Shown here: positions 9,654-18,354 of the stretch, one piece after another
Layout: each line of letters begins with the position of its first letter
Numbering within the stretch: the stretch's first letter is position 1
From: Elusimicrobiota bacterium
GTDB taxonomy: Bacteria > Elusimicrobiota > Endomicrobiia > Endomicrobiales > Endomicrobiaceae
Direction: 5' to 3'
DNA length: 64,000 nt
Assembly: GCA_017525905.1 (NCBI GenBank)
Contig: JAFXSD010000076.1
Span: 62,001 to 126,000, forward strand
Program-made: the position numbers and the translations under genes
The notes under the pieces: model-generated
What the model saw: only the letters and a program-made list of their open reading frames with translations
Told to the model about the DNA's origin: nothing
Databases searched by the model: none

Positions 9654-11750
9654 TTACCTTAAACTTACCGGAGCTTCTACAGCTCCCGGCACCTGTGCAA
9701 CTTGTTCCGGCGTCATCCCTTTAGGAGCAAAAACAGGCTGTTCCTGAATCGGCACCCCTGCTTGTTGTTTCTGTTGTTGCTGTCCCATCAACTGTCTTAA
9801 TATTTCCTGTTGCATAAGTTGTTGTTGTTGCTGTTGTTGCAACTGTAAAAACTTTACATGCTCTTCAATATGTTTTTGTCTTATCGGCTCATAAGCGGGA
9901 TTTAGTTCTACCGCTTCATGTACCTGAATGTGAGCTATATGGTTCTCATTTTGTTTTGCAAACGGCGTTTCTCCTTGGCTCATCAAAATATTTTCGTCAT
10001 CCGGACTTACAAGCTGACTGTTCACTTCTTTAGAGATAATTGAAAGGTCGCCGTCATTTAACACTTCGGCAATCTTTTTGGCAAGCTCTGCAATGTTCCA
10101 AATTCCGACCGGACTTTTAATTGCTATATTGTAAAGGTTTAATAACTGTTGCCCTTTAACAACTTTATTTTCCGTCTCACTCACAGAAAGCGGCACAAAA
10201 TCAAAATCGCTCATCAATACCTTACTTAAATCATAATCTCTGCTTTCAAAATCAATATTCATATTAGCAATATAAGCTCCAAACGCTTCGGCACCGATAA
10301 TTTTTTTAACGTCGTTTGTGCTCATAAACTGTAAATTGTAACCGTAGGCTTTACGCAAATACGCTTTTATAACTTCATCTTCAAACGTTCTAAGCTTTGT
10401 AAATATTTCTCTTTGCGAAGAATTATTGATTGCGTTAGCTTCCGTGGCGGTTGTGTCATACCTTGCAGGAAGACCTTGCAAATTCGCGGAAGCTCCGGTA
10501 ACCGTCATAATATCGTTTTTAGCCAGCTGTATACCTCTTAATGCAGCCTCACTTACATTCGGCGGCCTTATAAACGTTACCCCGTCTTTACCTGTTTGGC
10601 TGTGCATAATTCCTCTCGGTCTTGATTTCAACTCCGATTCAGGTATTCCCGCCTGAGCGTCCACAACCATCATACAATCAAGTATCAACATCAAATCGTC
10701 CATAAACTGGTTCATAAAATCGTTTAAGGCAAGTTGACTTTCTTTTGCAAGTTCCGGCACACCTATCCCTATACTTTCAGCCTTTTTAATATCTTCCCAC
10801 TTAAACAACACATACGGTTTTTCCTGAATATCGTAAGGATTAAGTTCGCACCTTATTACTTGCTTTTGGTCTATAACGGTAATAATACACTCTTCTTCTA
10901 TACCGTCGTCGTCAATATCGAAATTGCACCAACATTCAAGCAACTCGTGTCTGTTTTTATCTACTCTCATCGTGTCGCCCGTTCCCACACTGTCGGCAGT
11001 ATGAGCATAGTTTTCGGTAACATCGGGCTCGGTAATACCTGCTTGGTGCTGTTGCAAATACTGTTCAACACCAAAATAACTGTCGCTACCTTTAACCATA
11101 ATTCTTATATCGCTTTCACTTACGTTCGGTATTTTTTCAATAATAGCTTCCTGTTCTTCCCACTTACGATAAAAGTCCCAAAACACATTTTCAAGTTCGA
11201 GCACACTAAAATCAATATTATCGTAAATAGGCACGGTATCTTTTTTAGTTTTCGGCATAAAAAAATCGCCGGTTCCTATTTTTTTAATTATATCCATAAC
11301 ACTTTTTCGTTCGTTCAAATCTTTCAACACATACTTATTTTTTTGCACCCAGCTCACTTTAGCAATAGCGGTCCCGTTAATAATTGCCGTTTCCAAAAAT
11401 CGTCTTACTTTAGTTCTGAAATTTATTTTCTGTTGCTGCAAATTTAAAATCTTTGTATTTATTTCGGCTTTCTTTTCATCGTTCGATCCGCCCACACCCT
11501 GCAACTTAAAATTCGGCTTTTTAGCAAAAAGACACTCATCACAAAAATTCAGTAACGTTCTTACCGCTTTTCGTGTTTCCGGCACAAACAAGTTAGCCAC
11601 ACCGTTCACATACGTTTTTTTAGAATATTTGTTGTTATACAACTTATCGTAATCAATCCACTTTTGTTCTGTTTCTTCTCTATCCGAATACCTTTTATAA
11701 GTAGTTAAAACAAAATTTAAAGCCTTTTGGTGCAACTTTTGTTTATTCAT
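9654..11750 (-). CDS. Portal protein, 698 aa
   Basis: Large protein between the terminase and adaptor genes. It has portal hallmarks of the podovirus type: an early SDREETEQKWIDYDKLYNN helix, internal GTAIAKVSWV, a PYVLFKWEDIKKAESIGIG stretch before a long helical stem (GVPELAKESQLALNDFMNQ), and LQGLPARYDTTATEANAINN. The last 110 residues are extremely Gln-rich (LQLQQQQQQQLMQQ and QQQQKQQ). It forms the dodecameric DNA channel at one capsid vertex. AGGAG precedes ATG 11750. The polyQ tail may form a barrel-like coiled region inside the head (inference). Confidence 0.85.
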   Translation of the reverse strand: MNKQKLHQKALNFVLTTYKRYSDREETEQKWIDYDKLYNNKYSKKTYVNGVANLFVPETRKAVRTLLNFCDECLFAKKPNFKLQGVGGSNDEKKAEINTKILNLQQQKINFRTKVRRFLETAIINGTAIAKVSWVQKNKYVLKDLNERKSVMDIIKKIGTGDFFMPKTKKDTVPIYDNIDFSVLELENVFWDFYRKWEEQEAIIEKIPNVSESDIRIMVKGSDSYFGVEQYLQQHQAGITEPDVTENYAHTADSVGTGDTMRVDKNRHELLECWCNFDIDDDGIEEECIITVIDQKQVIRCELNPYDIQEKPYVLFKWEDIKKAESIGIGVPELAKESQLALNDFMNQFMDDLMLILDCMMVVDAQAGIPESELKSRPRGIMHSQTGKDGVTFIRPPNVSEAALRGIQLAKNDIMTVTGASANLQGLPARYDTTATEANAINNSSQREIFTKLRTFEDEVIKAYLRKAYGYNLQFMSTNDVKKIIGAEAFGAYIANMNIDFESRDYDLSKVLMSDFDFVPLSVSETENKVVKGQQLLNLYNIAIKSPVGIWNIAELAKKIAEVLNDGDLSIISKEVNSQLVSPDDENILMSQGETPFAKQNENHIAHIQVHEAVELNPAYEPIRQKHIEEHVKFLQLQQQQQQQLMQQEILRQLMGQQQQKQQAGVPIQEQPVFAPKGMTPEQVAQVPGAVEAPVSLR

Positions 11751-11763
11751 ATTTTTTCTCCTC

Positions 11764-13260
11764 TTATTGTCCTAACCCGTAACCGGTAACACTACCCGCA
11801 TTATAAACATAATTATCCTGCTCAACAGCCCTAAATGCTTTACCGTGCTTATATTTAATTTTCAATACAAGTGCATACCTTAAGGCGTCGGGCAAATCGT
11901 CATACACTTTTTTAGGCCTTTCTTTAATTGCGGTTTGCCTGTTCGGCTCACTCCACACATATTTCCCCATACAACTTATAAGCTGTTTACACTTATCTCC
12001 GAAAAAATATATGTTCGGTTCCCCGTTAGAATTTATATGCAAATATTCACATACCGCATTTTTACCTACAACAAAATTTTTTGTAGAAGATCTAAACACA
12101 AGATTCCATTTAAGCCTTAACCCTTCGGCTCCAAACTCTCTTTGAGCATTTCTTCCGGATATTCTGTCAGGTGTTGCCGAAATAGAATCAATAAATCTAT
12201 ACTCGGCAGATCCGCCCGTTTCCTGCTCTTTAGCAACAATTTTTTCTGCGATTTCTCTCACTGTTCCTCCGGTAACAAGTTCGTCATACACAAACGCCCT
12301 GTCCTTTTCGTCTATAGCTACCCACACAACAACACAATCTTTTTGGCTGTGATAATCCATCGCACAAATTCGCACCCAATTAGGAGGTATATCAAAACTT
12401 TTCATTATGTGTTTAGCACAAAACTCTTTATATACAAGCCCGGATAAATGTTTAAACTTACCGTAAACTCTTGCTTCTCTTTCTTCTTCCGGTATCTGAC
12501 TAATAAAAAATTCTCTTGCTTTATCCGTCAAATAAATGTTGTCAAAAAGCGAAAATTCAAATATATCGGTATCTTTATCACCGTGTAACCCTTTCAAATA
12601 AATCTCGTCATATATCCAAGGTTCATTTAAAGGAGTTGCCGTAATCCACACTTTACCATCAAACCTCATTAAACCTCTTATAGTGGCCGTATACTTATCT
12701 TGTGGCGGCGGCTCGTCAAAATGACATCCGTGCCCCGTCCATCCCTCATACAAATCGGTTTCCTGCTCATAGCTCATAAGCTCGATAGTGGAACCGTTTT
12801 TAAAATATATTTTTTTCCATTGTCCGCCCGAATATTTTGCAGGTCTGCCTTTTAACGTTTCGGGCGGAATCAATTTTTGATATTTACTTACAATAACTTC
12901 CTGGATCCCTTTATCTAAATCGTTCGCACATACTCTCAGCTTGTATGGCGGTCTGCACTTCATTTTTTCAATTGTGTTGTCGAGCCCTAAGGCAATTCTT
13001 ATATCTTCGGCACACCCGCACTCTGTTTTACCTGTCTGGTTACCGCCCAAAGCAAGTCTCACTTTTTTAAAACTGTTATGAAACTTTTGCTGATAGGCTT
13101 GAGGCCGGTAATAACATATCCCGTAATTTTTTTCTCTGTCTTCGAGCTCGTATTTATAATTAAGTAAAGCATTCAGTTTATCAACAGATAAACTTTCCAA
13201 ATCAATATTATTCGCTTTTACAAACTCATCAAATCTTACAGGCTCCACATTTTCAAACAT
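11764..13260 (-). CDS. terL: Terminase large subunit, 498 aa
   Basis: ATP-driven packaging motor. Walker A is GGNQTGKTE (about residues 72-80), Walker B is CHFDEPP (about 179-185), and ITATP is the coupling motif (about 206-210). The C-terminal RNase H-like nuclease begins at ICAMDYHSQKDC (D302), with a further acidic site in FIDSIS near residue 355. Length is normal. It precedes the portal by 13 bp. A small terminase is not adjacent; the helix-turn-helix protein at 22791-23381 is a candidate. Confidence 0.95.
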   Translation of the reverse strand: MFENVEPVRFDEFVKANNIDLESLSVDKLNALLNYKYELEDREKNYGICYYRPQAYQQKFHNSFKKVRLALGGNQTGKTECGCAEDIRIALGLDNTIEKMKCRPPYKLRVCANDLDKGIQEVIVSKYQKLIPPETLKGRPAKYSGGQWKKIYFKNGSTIELMSYEQETDLYEGWTGHGCHFDEPPPQDKYTATIRGLMRFDGKVWITATPLNEPWIYDEIYLKGLHGDKDTDIFEFSLFDNIYLTDKAREFFISQIPEEEREARVYGKFKHLSGLVYKEFCAKHIMKSFDIPPNWVRICAMDYHSQKDCVVVWVAIDEKDRAFVYDELVTGGTVREIAEKIVAKEQETGGSAEYRFIDSISATPDRISGRNAQREFGAEGLRLKWNLVFRSSTKNFVVGKNAVCEYLHINSNGEPNIYFFGDKCKQLISCMGKYVWSEPNRQTAIKERPKKVYDDLPDALRYALVLKIKYKHGKAFRAVEQDNYVYNAGSVTGYGLGQ

Positions 13261-13294
13261 AATAATTCTATTTTCCCGCCTTGTTGCATTTTTG

Positions 13295-13684
13295 TCATTT
13301 CTTTTTATTTTCTAAAGATGATACAGTTTTTAACACTGCCTCAATTTTACTTACCACTTCTTTATCCCCGACAATTGCTTTCAGCATATCTAATTGTGAT
13401 ATTTTGCCCAATTCAACATCTTCTTGTTCTTGCAATTTCTCGTTCACTTCTTCGTTGGTAAGTTTTGTTTTTGTGTAACTTATCTCAATGTTTTTACCGT
13501 TATCTTTATATACTTCTACCAACTTTTCCGTTTCACTGTCATAATTTTGTCTTTCTGTCCTTACAACTTCCTTATATCCGTTATCTTTAAGTTGTTCTTC
13601 CGTCGGGTTTGTTACCCAACCGTTTTTTATTTCTATTTTATTCCTTGCTATAATTAACTTTCCGTCAACAATTTTTCCAAACAT
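13295..13684 (-). CDS. Small phage protein of unknown function, 129 aa
   Basis: No family recognised. An N-terminal module (MFGKIVDGKLIIARNKIEI, then VTNPTEEQLKDNGYKEVV) resembles the small beta proteins that often accompany phage fibre or tail genes. Residues 70-129 are charged and helical. It lies between a beta-rich protein and terL, with a 3-bp gap upstream and 34 bp downstream. A fibre-associated or assembly role is possible from context only. Confidence 0.55.
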   Translation of the reverse strand: MFGKIVDGKLIIARNKIEIKNGWVTNPTEEQLKDNGYKEVVRTERQNYDSETEKLVEVYKDNGKNIEISYTKTKLTNEEVNEKLQEQEDVELGKISQLDMLKAIVGDKEVVSKIEAVLKTVSSLENKKK

Positions 13685-13687
13685 ATA

Positions 13688-14239
13688 TTATTCCCCCTGC
13701 TTTGTTTTTCCTTTAAACCAATACCTATTCCCAATTCTTTTGATAAATGTATTATTTAGATTTATACTCCCTTTAAAACTTCTACCCGCAGATGCAATGC
13801 CGAATTTTACAACATTGTAATTATTTCTCGTTGTAAAATTAAGAGAATCTATAAATGCACCACCGTCTTTTGAATAAGAGAACGATAACGATTTCCCATT
13901 TATCAAACATCTTACGACATAAGTGCTACCGCCCGTAGTATCGGATTGTAGTATTATATTTTTATACCCGCTATCATACATACTTACTTGCTTATTATAT
14001 AATGTCAAACTTGTTAAACCTGCATTAAATATCGCTTGTGTTCCCGAACTCGGTATTGTTGACATCATTGTAAATTCAACTTGTACTTCGGTAACATCTT
14101 CAGGGAGTTTTTCATTTGTGATAAGATAGTTGTCGTCGGTAAAATTGCTAAATACACCGCTCGGGTTTTCCGTCGGGTTTCCCTTAATTATCGCATATAC
14201 TTCCTTTGCTCTCATTAGCAATTCATAAAACATACTCAT
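13688..14239 (-). CDS. Beta-sandwich (LamG-like) virion protein candidate, 183 aa
   Basis: After a short helical start, residues 30-175 read as a concanavalin/LamG-like beta sandwich (ITNEKLPEDVTEVQVEFTM, TYVVRCLINGKSLSFSYS, NVVKFGIASAG). Such domains decorate capsids or tails and bind glycans. I choose the ATG at 14239, five bases after GGGGGTG; an upstream GTG at 14245 is also open. Function is inferred from fold impression and neighbours. Confidence 0.55.
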   Translation of the reverse strand: MSMFYELLMRAKEVYAIIKGNPTENPSGVFSNFTDDNYLITNEKLPEDVTEVQVEFTMMSTIPSSGTQAIFNAGLTSLTLYNKQVSMYDSGYKNIILQSDTTGGSTYVVRCLINGKSLSFSYSKDGGAFIDSLNFTTRNNYNVVKFGIASAGRSFKGSINLNNTFIKRIGNRYWFKGKTKQGE

Positions 14240-14250
14240 AGTCACACCCC

Positions 14251-14598
14251 CTATGATACCGTTCCAAATGTATCTATCTCTGCTAACCCGTTACATATTG
14301 ATATGCAATATCTTGTATTTAATTCAAGACCGCTCGGTGCAGAACCGTCGCCACCCCACTTAATAGTATTCGGTGCGGAAAAGGTTATTGTTCCTCCTGT
14401 AACGAAATAAATGACACTCTCTTGATAAGATTTTTCTGCCGATGTTATTGTCAGTTCGGTTATCGGCGTGTCGCCGAAATCGTATATTGTGTTTGCTTTA
14501 ACTTCCAAATTTGTATTATCCGGATTACTAACAACTGTCAAATTACCTGTACCGGCTCTTGTTCTTTGTATATTTCTTACACCGTCTTCTAAACCCAT
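14251..14598 (-). CDS. Small beta-rich virion protein, 115 aa
   Basis: Contains VKANTIYDFGDTPITELTI and a Gly/Ser-rich strand region, a pattern common in short phage tail-spike or decoration proteins that start with a coiled N-terminus and end in a beta domain. No enzyme motif seen. It is preceded by GAGGTGGATATAAA as a strong ribosome site and lies in the holin-to-terminase block. Confidence 0.5.
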   Translation of the reverse strand: MGLEDGVRNIQRTRAGTGNLTVVSNPDNTNLEVKANTIYDFGDTPITELTITSAEKSYQESVIYFVTGGTITFSAPNTIKWGGDGSAPSGLELNTRYCISICNGLAEIDTFGTVS

Positions 14599-14825
14599 TT
14601 TATATCCACCTCACTTTTTTATTTTTTTCTTTTACTTCCAAAACGGACAATCACTTTCAGGCATTTTCAGAACCTCCAAGTCAATTTAATAAATTTTCCT
14701 TTTATCACTTCATTACTTATCGGCATACACAACCTGCTTGTAAATTCTATTTTCGGTATATAAGCACTGTTTTTAATTTTGTAATAACAAATCCCCGCTT
14801 TACATACTTTTTGCAACCTAAACAG
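14599..14825 (-). other. 227-bp gap with tiny ORFs and an in-frame extension after TGA
   Basis: No standard gene fits. Three things are visible in minus sense. The frame of the upstream holin-like gene stays open for 51 codons beyond its TGA at 14826-14828, down to a second TGA near 14675. Inside that extension an ATG near 14727 follows AGCAGG. At 14632-14664 a 10-residue ORF (MPESDCPFWK) has a very good GGAGG eight bases before its ATG. Whether any is translated cannot be decided here. Confidence 0.4.
14632..14664 (-). CDS. Possible 10-residue peptide MPESDCPFWK
   Basis: ATG at 14664 with a TTGGAGG Shine-Dalgarno at ideal distance, stop TAA at 14632, and a second strong ribosome site right after it for the 115-aa gene. 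Such a good site on so short a frame could mark a leader peptide or a remnant of a truncated gene. Confidence 0.3.
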   Translation of the reverse strand: MPESDCPFWK

Positions 14826-15200
14826 TCATTTTACAGTTTCGTTATTTTTGTATTGTTCCAACACATCTTTAACATTTTTAAATTCAATATTGTCGGCAAT
14901 TTCTTCTATAAGTTTTTTAGCTTTTTCAATCGTCGAAATATCCGGAGCGTCGCCCTGCTCTTTCGTGTATGCTTCACTGAATTTTCCTAACGCATTACCC
15001 ACAAACTTAACCCAATTCACATTTGAATTTTGCGGTATAATTTTTAACGCAAAATTCACAGCCTGACTAACATACTTATCCAATATAACATCGTCTTTTT
15101 CCGTTTTTGTTTTTCTTATTATCCAAAACAAAACTCTGCACAAAACATAAAAAAGTATTACCCATCCGCCATTTACAAAAATCTGTTTTAATAATTCCAT
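14826..15200 (-). CDS. Holin, LLH-like, 124 aa
   Basis: One N-terminal transmembrane segment (about residues 10-29, GGWVILFYVLCRVLFWII) is followed by a basic stop and a helical cytoplasmic part (VSQAVNFALKIIPQNSNVNW, ISTIEKAKKLIEEIADNIE) that resembles LLH-family phage holins. It would time lysis by permeabilising the inner membrane. It sits among virion genes rather than next to the endolysin, and a second holin-like gene lies at 18355-18603, so its role is not certain. Confidence 0.6.
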   Translation of the reverse strand: MELLKQIFVNGGWVILFYVLCRVLFWIIRKTKTEKDDVILDKYVSQAVNFALKIIPQNSNVNWVKFVGNALGKFSEAYTKEQGDAPDISTIEKAKKLIEEIADNIEFKNVKDVLEQYKNNETVK

Positions 15201-15225
15201 ATCTACACTCGTCTCCTTTTTTTGG

Positions 15226-15513
15226 TTAAATTTCTTGCTCTATTTGTTTCAACTCTTTCAAACTTCTTGCCTGCTCAATTTTAGTTAAATCACTTTTCAA
15301 AACTTTTATGTTGTCAAACTCTACCGACATTGTGTATCTGTCTCCGTCTTCTTCCTGATAATGCGACACGCTTTTAACTCTGCCGTAACCTTTTACAACC
15401 ACCTTTTCATTAACTTTAAAATCAAGTATATTGTCCACATCTTTATTGTCCAAATAAATACTTTGTTTAGGCTTTTTTATTTCTACTGCTTCTGCTTTTT
15501 TATATTTACTCAT
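15226..15513 (-). CDS. Small head-region protein, SH3-like beta, 95 aa
   Basis: The central part (VDNILDFKVNEKVVVKGYGR, VKSVSHYQEEDGDRYTMSVEF) looks like a small beta barrel, followed by a charged helix (SLKELKQIEQEI). It is the first gene after the capsid gene and its terminator-like hairpin. Small proteins in this place often staple or decorate capsids. No family identified. Confidence 0.5.
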   Translation of the reverse strand: MSKYKKAEAVEIKKPKQSIYLDNKDVDNILDFKVNEKVVVKGYGRVKSVSHYQEEDGDRYTMSVEFDNIKVLKSDLTKIEQARSLKELKQIEQEI

Positions 15514-15536
15514 CCGTTTACATCTCCTTTATTTGT

Positions 15537-15583
15537 AAAAGAGCAAGAGGAGAGCCTCAAAGAGGCTTCCTCTACTCTTTATT
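15537..15583 (-). terminator. Strong hairpin after the capsid gene
   Basis: In minus sense the 3' end of the capsid gene is followed by a long imperfect stem (AAGAGTAGAGGA and GCCTC arms around a TTT loop) and CTCTTTTAC. It probably terminates or attenuates so that capsid mRNA exceeds downstream mRNA; it may also stabilise the capsid mRNA 3' end. Confidence 0.7.
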
Positions 15584-15587
15584 ATGT

Positions 15588-16751
15588 TTAAGCGGTTGCA
15601 CCGCAAAGGATGTTCACACCAAACACGCCGTTCAATGTTTTTGCCACAAACGGCACTTTATAACCTACGGTTCCGGTCATTTCCAAAGGTTGTGCCAAAT
15701 CTTGCGGATTTTTAACGATGATTTTTCTCTTTACACCGTCAAGATCCACAATACCGTAAGCTTCTCTGCCCAAAAGTGTTATTACGTGTACAGCACCCGT
15801 TTCGCTTGCTACACCCGCAACAGACTCTCTATACACTTCGGTTGCAGAAACAAACCTTATTCCATACCATTCGCCGATTTCCCCATCATATATGTCTTTT
15901 TTGTCCTGATACTTTTTAACGTCTTTCCATTCGGAATCGTTCATAAAATCATATTCCGTGTCAGGATCAACTATACATACAAACTTTCCGTCTTCAAACG
16001 GCATAGCCTTAGCTCTCTTGAGGTCTCTTCTTGCAAGTTTAATTGCAGCAGAACTAAGCACATCTGTTGCAGCAATACCGGTTCCCACAACAACCCTAAA
16101 TGCCGCACCTGAAGGCACAGCTACAGGCAAGGCGTCAACGGTTAAAGTGTCTGTTGCAGCGTCAAAGTCCGTAACTTTTACGGTAATACCGTAATTCGGT
16201 TGTGTAGGATCTGTAAATGTTACATATCCGCCGTTCCAATGGTCGTTCGCTTCTGTCAAACCGGAAGCGATAATTGTTGTTTTTGTGCCTGTAGCAGTAG
16301 AAACTACATCTTTCTGATATGTTCCGTCTGCGTCGGCTCTTCTTCTGATAAAACCTGTCCCAATACAATCGTTAATCAACGAATTTACCGTTTCACCGCA
16401 AGCGTTTGCCACAATATCAACTTTCTCTTTTACACCTTTATCAATAGCTGTAAGAGAAGCAATTTCGGATATTTCAACAACATCACCATACCATGCAATT
16501 GTTGCCGAAATTTCCTGTTGTTGTAATGCTTTGTTGGTTACTCCGCCGGTAGCAGATTCCGTCAAAGGAGTTTTGTTTTTAGGTAACGGTTGATAACGAG
16601 TAAAATATATCGTCTTACCATTTCCTTGTTCGAGTGTTCTTTTTTGTGCAAATTGCTCGGCTACCATCAAAGGTTTTGCCATGAGCAACAATCTTTTGTC
16701 GTAATAAGCCTGCACAAACGGGCTTAAGTTGGCTGTAGTTGTAGTTGCCAT
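15588..16751 (-). CDS. Major capsid protein, N4-gp56 family, 387 aa
   Basis: The HK97-fold shell protein of N4 gp56 type. Typical features are the N-terminal LSPFVQAYYDKRLLLMAKP, QKRTLEQGNGKTIYFTRYQP, ATIAWYGDVVEISEIASLTA and C-terminal VGYKVPFVAKTLNGVFGVN. I choose ATG 16751, nine bases after GGAGG; an in-frame TTG at 16775 overlaps that ribosome site. Scaffold gene upstream, small head protein and a hairpin downstream. One of the surest assignments in the prophage. Confidence 0.93.
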   Translation of the reverse strand: MATTTTANLSPFVQAYYDKRLLLMAKPLMVAEQFAQKRTLEQGNGKTIYFTRYQPLPKNKTPLTESATGGVTNKALQQQEISATIAWYGDVVEISEIASLTAIDKGVKEKVDIVANACGETVNSLINDCIGTGFIRRRADADGTYQKDVVSTATGTKTTIIASGLTEANDHWNGGYVTFTDPTQPNYGITVKVTDFDAATDTLTVDALPVAVPSGAAFRVVVGTGIAATDVLSSAAIKLARRDLKRAKAMPFEDGKFVCIVDPDTEYDFMNDSEWKDVKKYQDKKDIYDGEIGEWYGIRFVSATEVYRESVAGVASETGAVHVITLLGREAYGIVDLDGVKRKIIVKNPQDLAQPLEMTGTVGYKVPFVAKTLNGVFGVNILCGATA

Positions 16752-16955
16752 AATAAAATTCCTCCGTTTTTTCAATTTTTTGCAAATCTTAAACTTTTGC
16801 TTTTTTACTTCTTTACTGCCCGCTCAATTTAAGATTGCCCCGAAAAAACCGGAGGTCTTTTATTTTTGAGTTTTTATTTTATTTTTTGTTTAACGTTAAA
16901 GATTACCTGTTACAAAAAAAACAAGGTCTTTTAAGTTAACCAAAAAGAAAAATAT
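16752..16955 (-). other. Gap between scaffold and capsid genes, hairpins
   Basis: About 200 bp with no gene. In minus sense there are two imperfect stems: ACCT-TGTT/AACA-GGT near 16893-16920, and one around CTCCGG/TCGGGG near 16840-16860. The capsid ribosome site ends it. The layout suggests an attenuator or processing site that lets the capsid be expressed separately from the scaffold. No clear promoter was found by eye. Confidence 0.45.
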
Positions 16956-17960
16956 CTAATTCATACTTTTTTCAAGCTCTCTCAACTCTTTCATATTTTT
17001 AACATTTTTAATTTTTTCTACCATTTCGTTATCTTTTGTAACCGTTTTAACAGGTGCGGCTGTTGCTGCTGCCTGCTTTTGTTTATTTTTTCTTTCTTGC
17101 TCAACAGCAAGAGCTTTTTCTTGTCTTGCTTTTCTTGCTTCAAAAATATCTCTTATCACATATAAAGATATTATTTCGGGATATTCGTCGGTTATTTTTT
17201 TATATTCTTGTGCAAGCTCTTCTTTTTCGTCGTTACTCATCCCCTTAGTTATATCGTCCCACTCTGTTTGAGCGTTCTTATAAAAAGTTTGTTTTTGTTT
17301 TTCAATATCCGTTTTTTCGGTTTTATTATCTTTAACATCTGTTTTCAACTTTTTAACAATATCTTCTATTGCCGCAATGGGATTATCCATAAACTTTTCA
17401 TTAAATTCGTCAATCATCTTTTGTTTTTCGTCTTCGGTCGGCTCGTTCTGTTTATCCTGCACCTTTTTCACGGTTTGTTCCAACTGTTCAAGTCTCTGCT
17501 TTAATTTATTGTTTTCGGTTTTAATTCTGTCTCTTTCACTGTCAACAACATTTTTTTGCTTTTCGCTCTGCTTACCCCATGCAATCACATCTTCAATATA
17601 TTTAAACTTTTCGGGAATATCATATTTTTTTCTTATTTCATCCGTAATAGGCGTTTTTTTCTTTTTATCTTTATTTACAACACCGTCTTGGTCGGTATCG
17701 TTACCGTCTTGCGGATTACCATCGTTATTGTCCGAACCTGTATCGCTACTGTTACCGTCTCCCGTATCGTTACCGTTATTGTCCGCACCGTTTTTCTGAG
17801 AGGTATCGTTACCGTCTCCCATATCGTTACCGTTACCGTTCGGATTATTATCCGTATCGTTATTCTTATCTTCAACTTTTTCTTCTTTTATTTGTGTTTC
17901 AGCCTGTTCCAACTGTTCAATAGTTTTTGCACTGCTAATTTGTTTTTCTAAATCACTCAT
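16956..17960 (-). CDS. Capsid scaffold protein, 334 aa
   Basis: Residues 30-105 are a disordered Asn/Asp/Gly/Thr-rich segment made of degenerate NGNDxGDGNDT units. Residues 140-310 are highly charged and predicted coiled coil (ERDRIKTENNKLKQRLEQLE), and the end is a basic KNMKELRELEKSMN capsid-binding-type helix. This matches scaffolds that precede N4-gp56-type capsid genes. At DNA level, positions about 17690-17870 show ATCGTTACCGT repeats. It overlaps the preceding gene by 8 bp. Confidence 0.8.
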   Translation of the reverse strand: MSDLEKQISSAKTIEQLEQAETQIKEEKVEDKNNDTDNNPNGNGNDMGDGNDTSQKNGADNNGNDTGDGNSSDTGSDNNDGNPQDGNDTDQDGVVNKDKKKKTPITDEIRKKYDIPEKFKYIEDVIAWGKQSEKQKNVVDSERDRIKTENNKLKQRLEQLEQTVKKVQDKQNEPTEDEKQKMIDEFNEKFMDNPIAAIEDIVKKLKTDVKDNKTEKTDIEKQKQTFYKNAQTEWDDITKGMSNDEKEELAQEYKKITDEYPEIISLYVIRDIFEARKARQEKALAVEQERKNKQKQAAATAAPVKTVTKDNEMVEKIKNVKNMKELRELEKSMN

Positions 17961-18192
17961 TGTTTTCTGTCTCCTTTGATTGGTTATTTATTTTTTTAAT
18001 GCTTAAAAGTTCAAGTATCACCAAATTATAAGTTTTAACTTTACTATACTCGGCAAAAATTTTGTTGCTGTCATCAAAACTTAACATCTTATTCATAGCC
18101 TGTTTTTTTTTCTCTTCCAAAAAAGAAATTAAAACAGTCCCCTCTTCTTTGTTTAACATCTCGTGCAAAACAACTCTTTCTTTTTCAGTCAT
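17953..18192 (-). CDS. Small helical phage protein, 79 aa
   Basis: All-helical, charged, no known motif (MTEKERVVLHEMLNKEEGTV..., then KTYNLVILELLSIKKINN). I choose ATG 18192 with AGAGG upstream; the longer frame from 18219 would start inside the cassette hairpin. It overlaps the scaffold start by 8 bp, so the two are translationally coupled and it may act in head assembly. Confidence 0.55.
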   Translation of the reverse strand: MTEKERVVLHEMLNKEEGTVLISFLEEKKKQAMNKMLSFDDSNKIFAEYSKVKTYNLVILELLSIKKINNQSKETENNE

Positions 18193-18354
18193 TATTTTCC
18201 TCTTGTGCCTTTCTGTCATTGCACGGCAACAAGTTGCCGTGGCAATCCATCAAAAAATTTTTTCCTTTTTTTTCTCTTTGTCATTGCGGACTTGATCCGC
18301 AATCTATCAAAAAATTTTTTTCCACTTTTCCGCCGTTGTCGTTGCAGTTCCCAT
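18193..18354 (-). repeat. Prophage intergenic cassette 3, two hairpins
   Basis: Hairpin with core ACGGCAACAAGTTGCCGT (18214-18263) and hairpin with core GGACTTGATCC (18279-18320), both bounded by TGTCATTGC and GCAATC and followed by ATCAAAAAATTTTTT. The upstream-gene side carries CGCCGTTGTCGTTGC and TTTCACC units. The first hairpin starts 21 bp from the chosen ATG at 18192. Confidence 0.85.

Noticed and set aside
10734..11447. Long antisense ORF of 237 codons in the portal gene
   Set aside because: A shadow of the portal reading frame with no ribosome site and no recognisable protein features.
17690..17870. ATCGTTACCGT repeats as a DNA element
   Set aside because: They encode the Asn/Asp/Gly low-complexity linker of the scaffold in one frame, so protein repeat expansion explains them.
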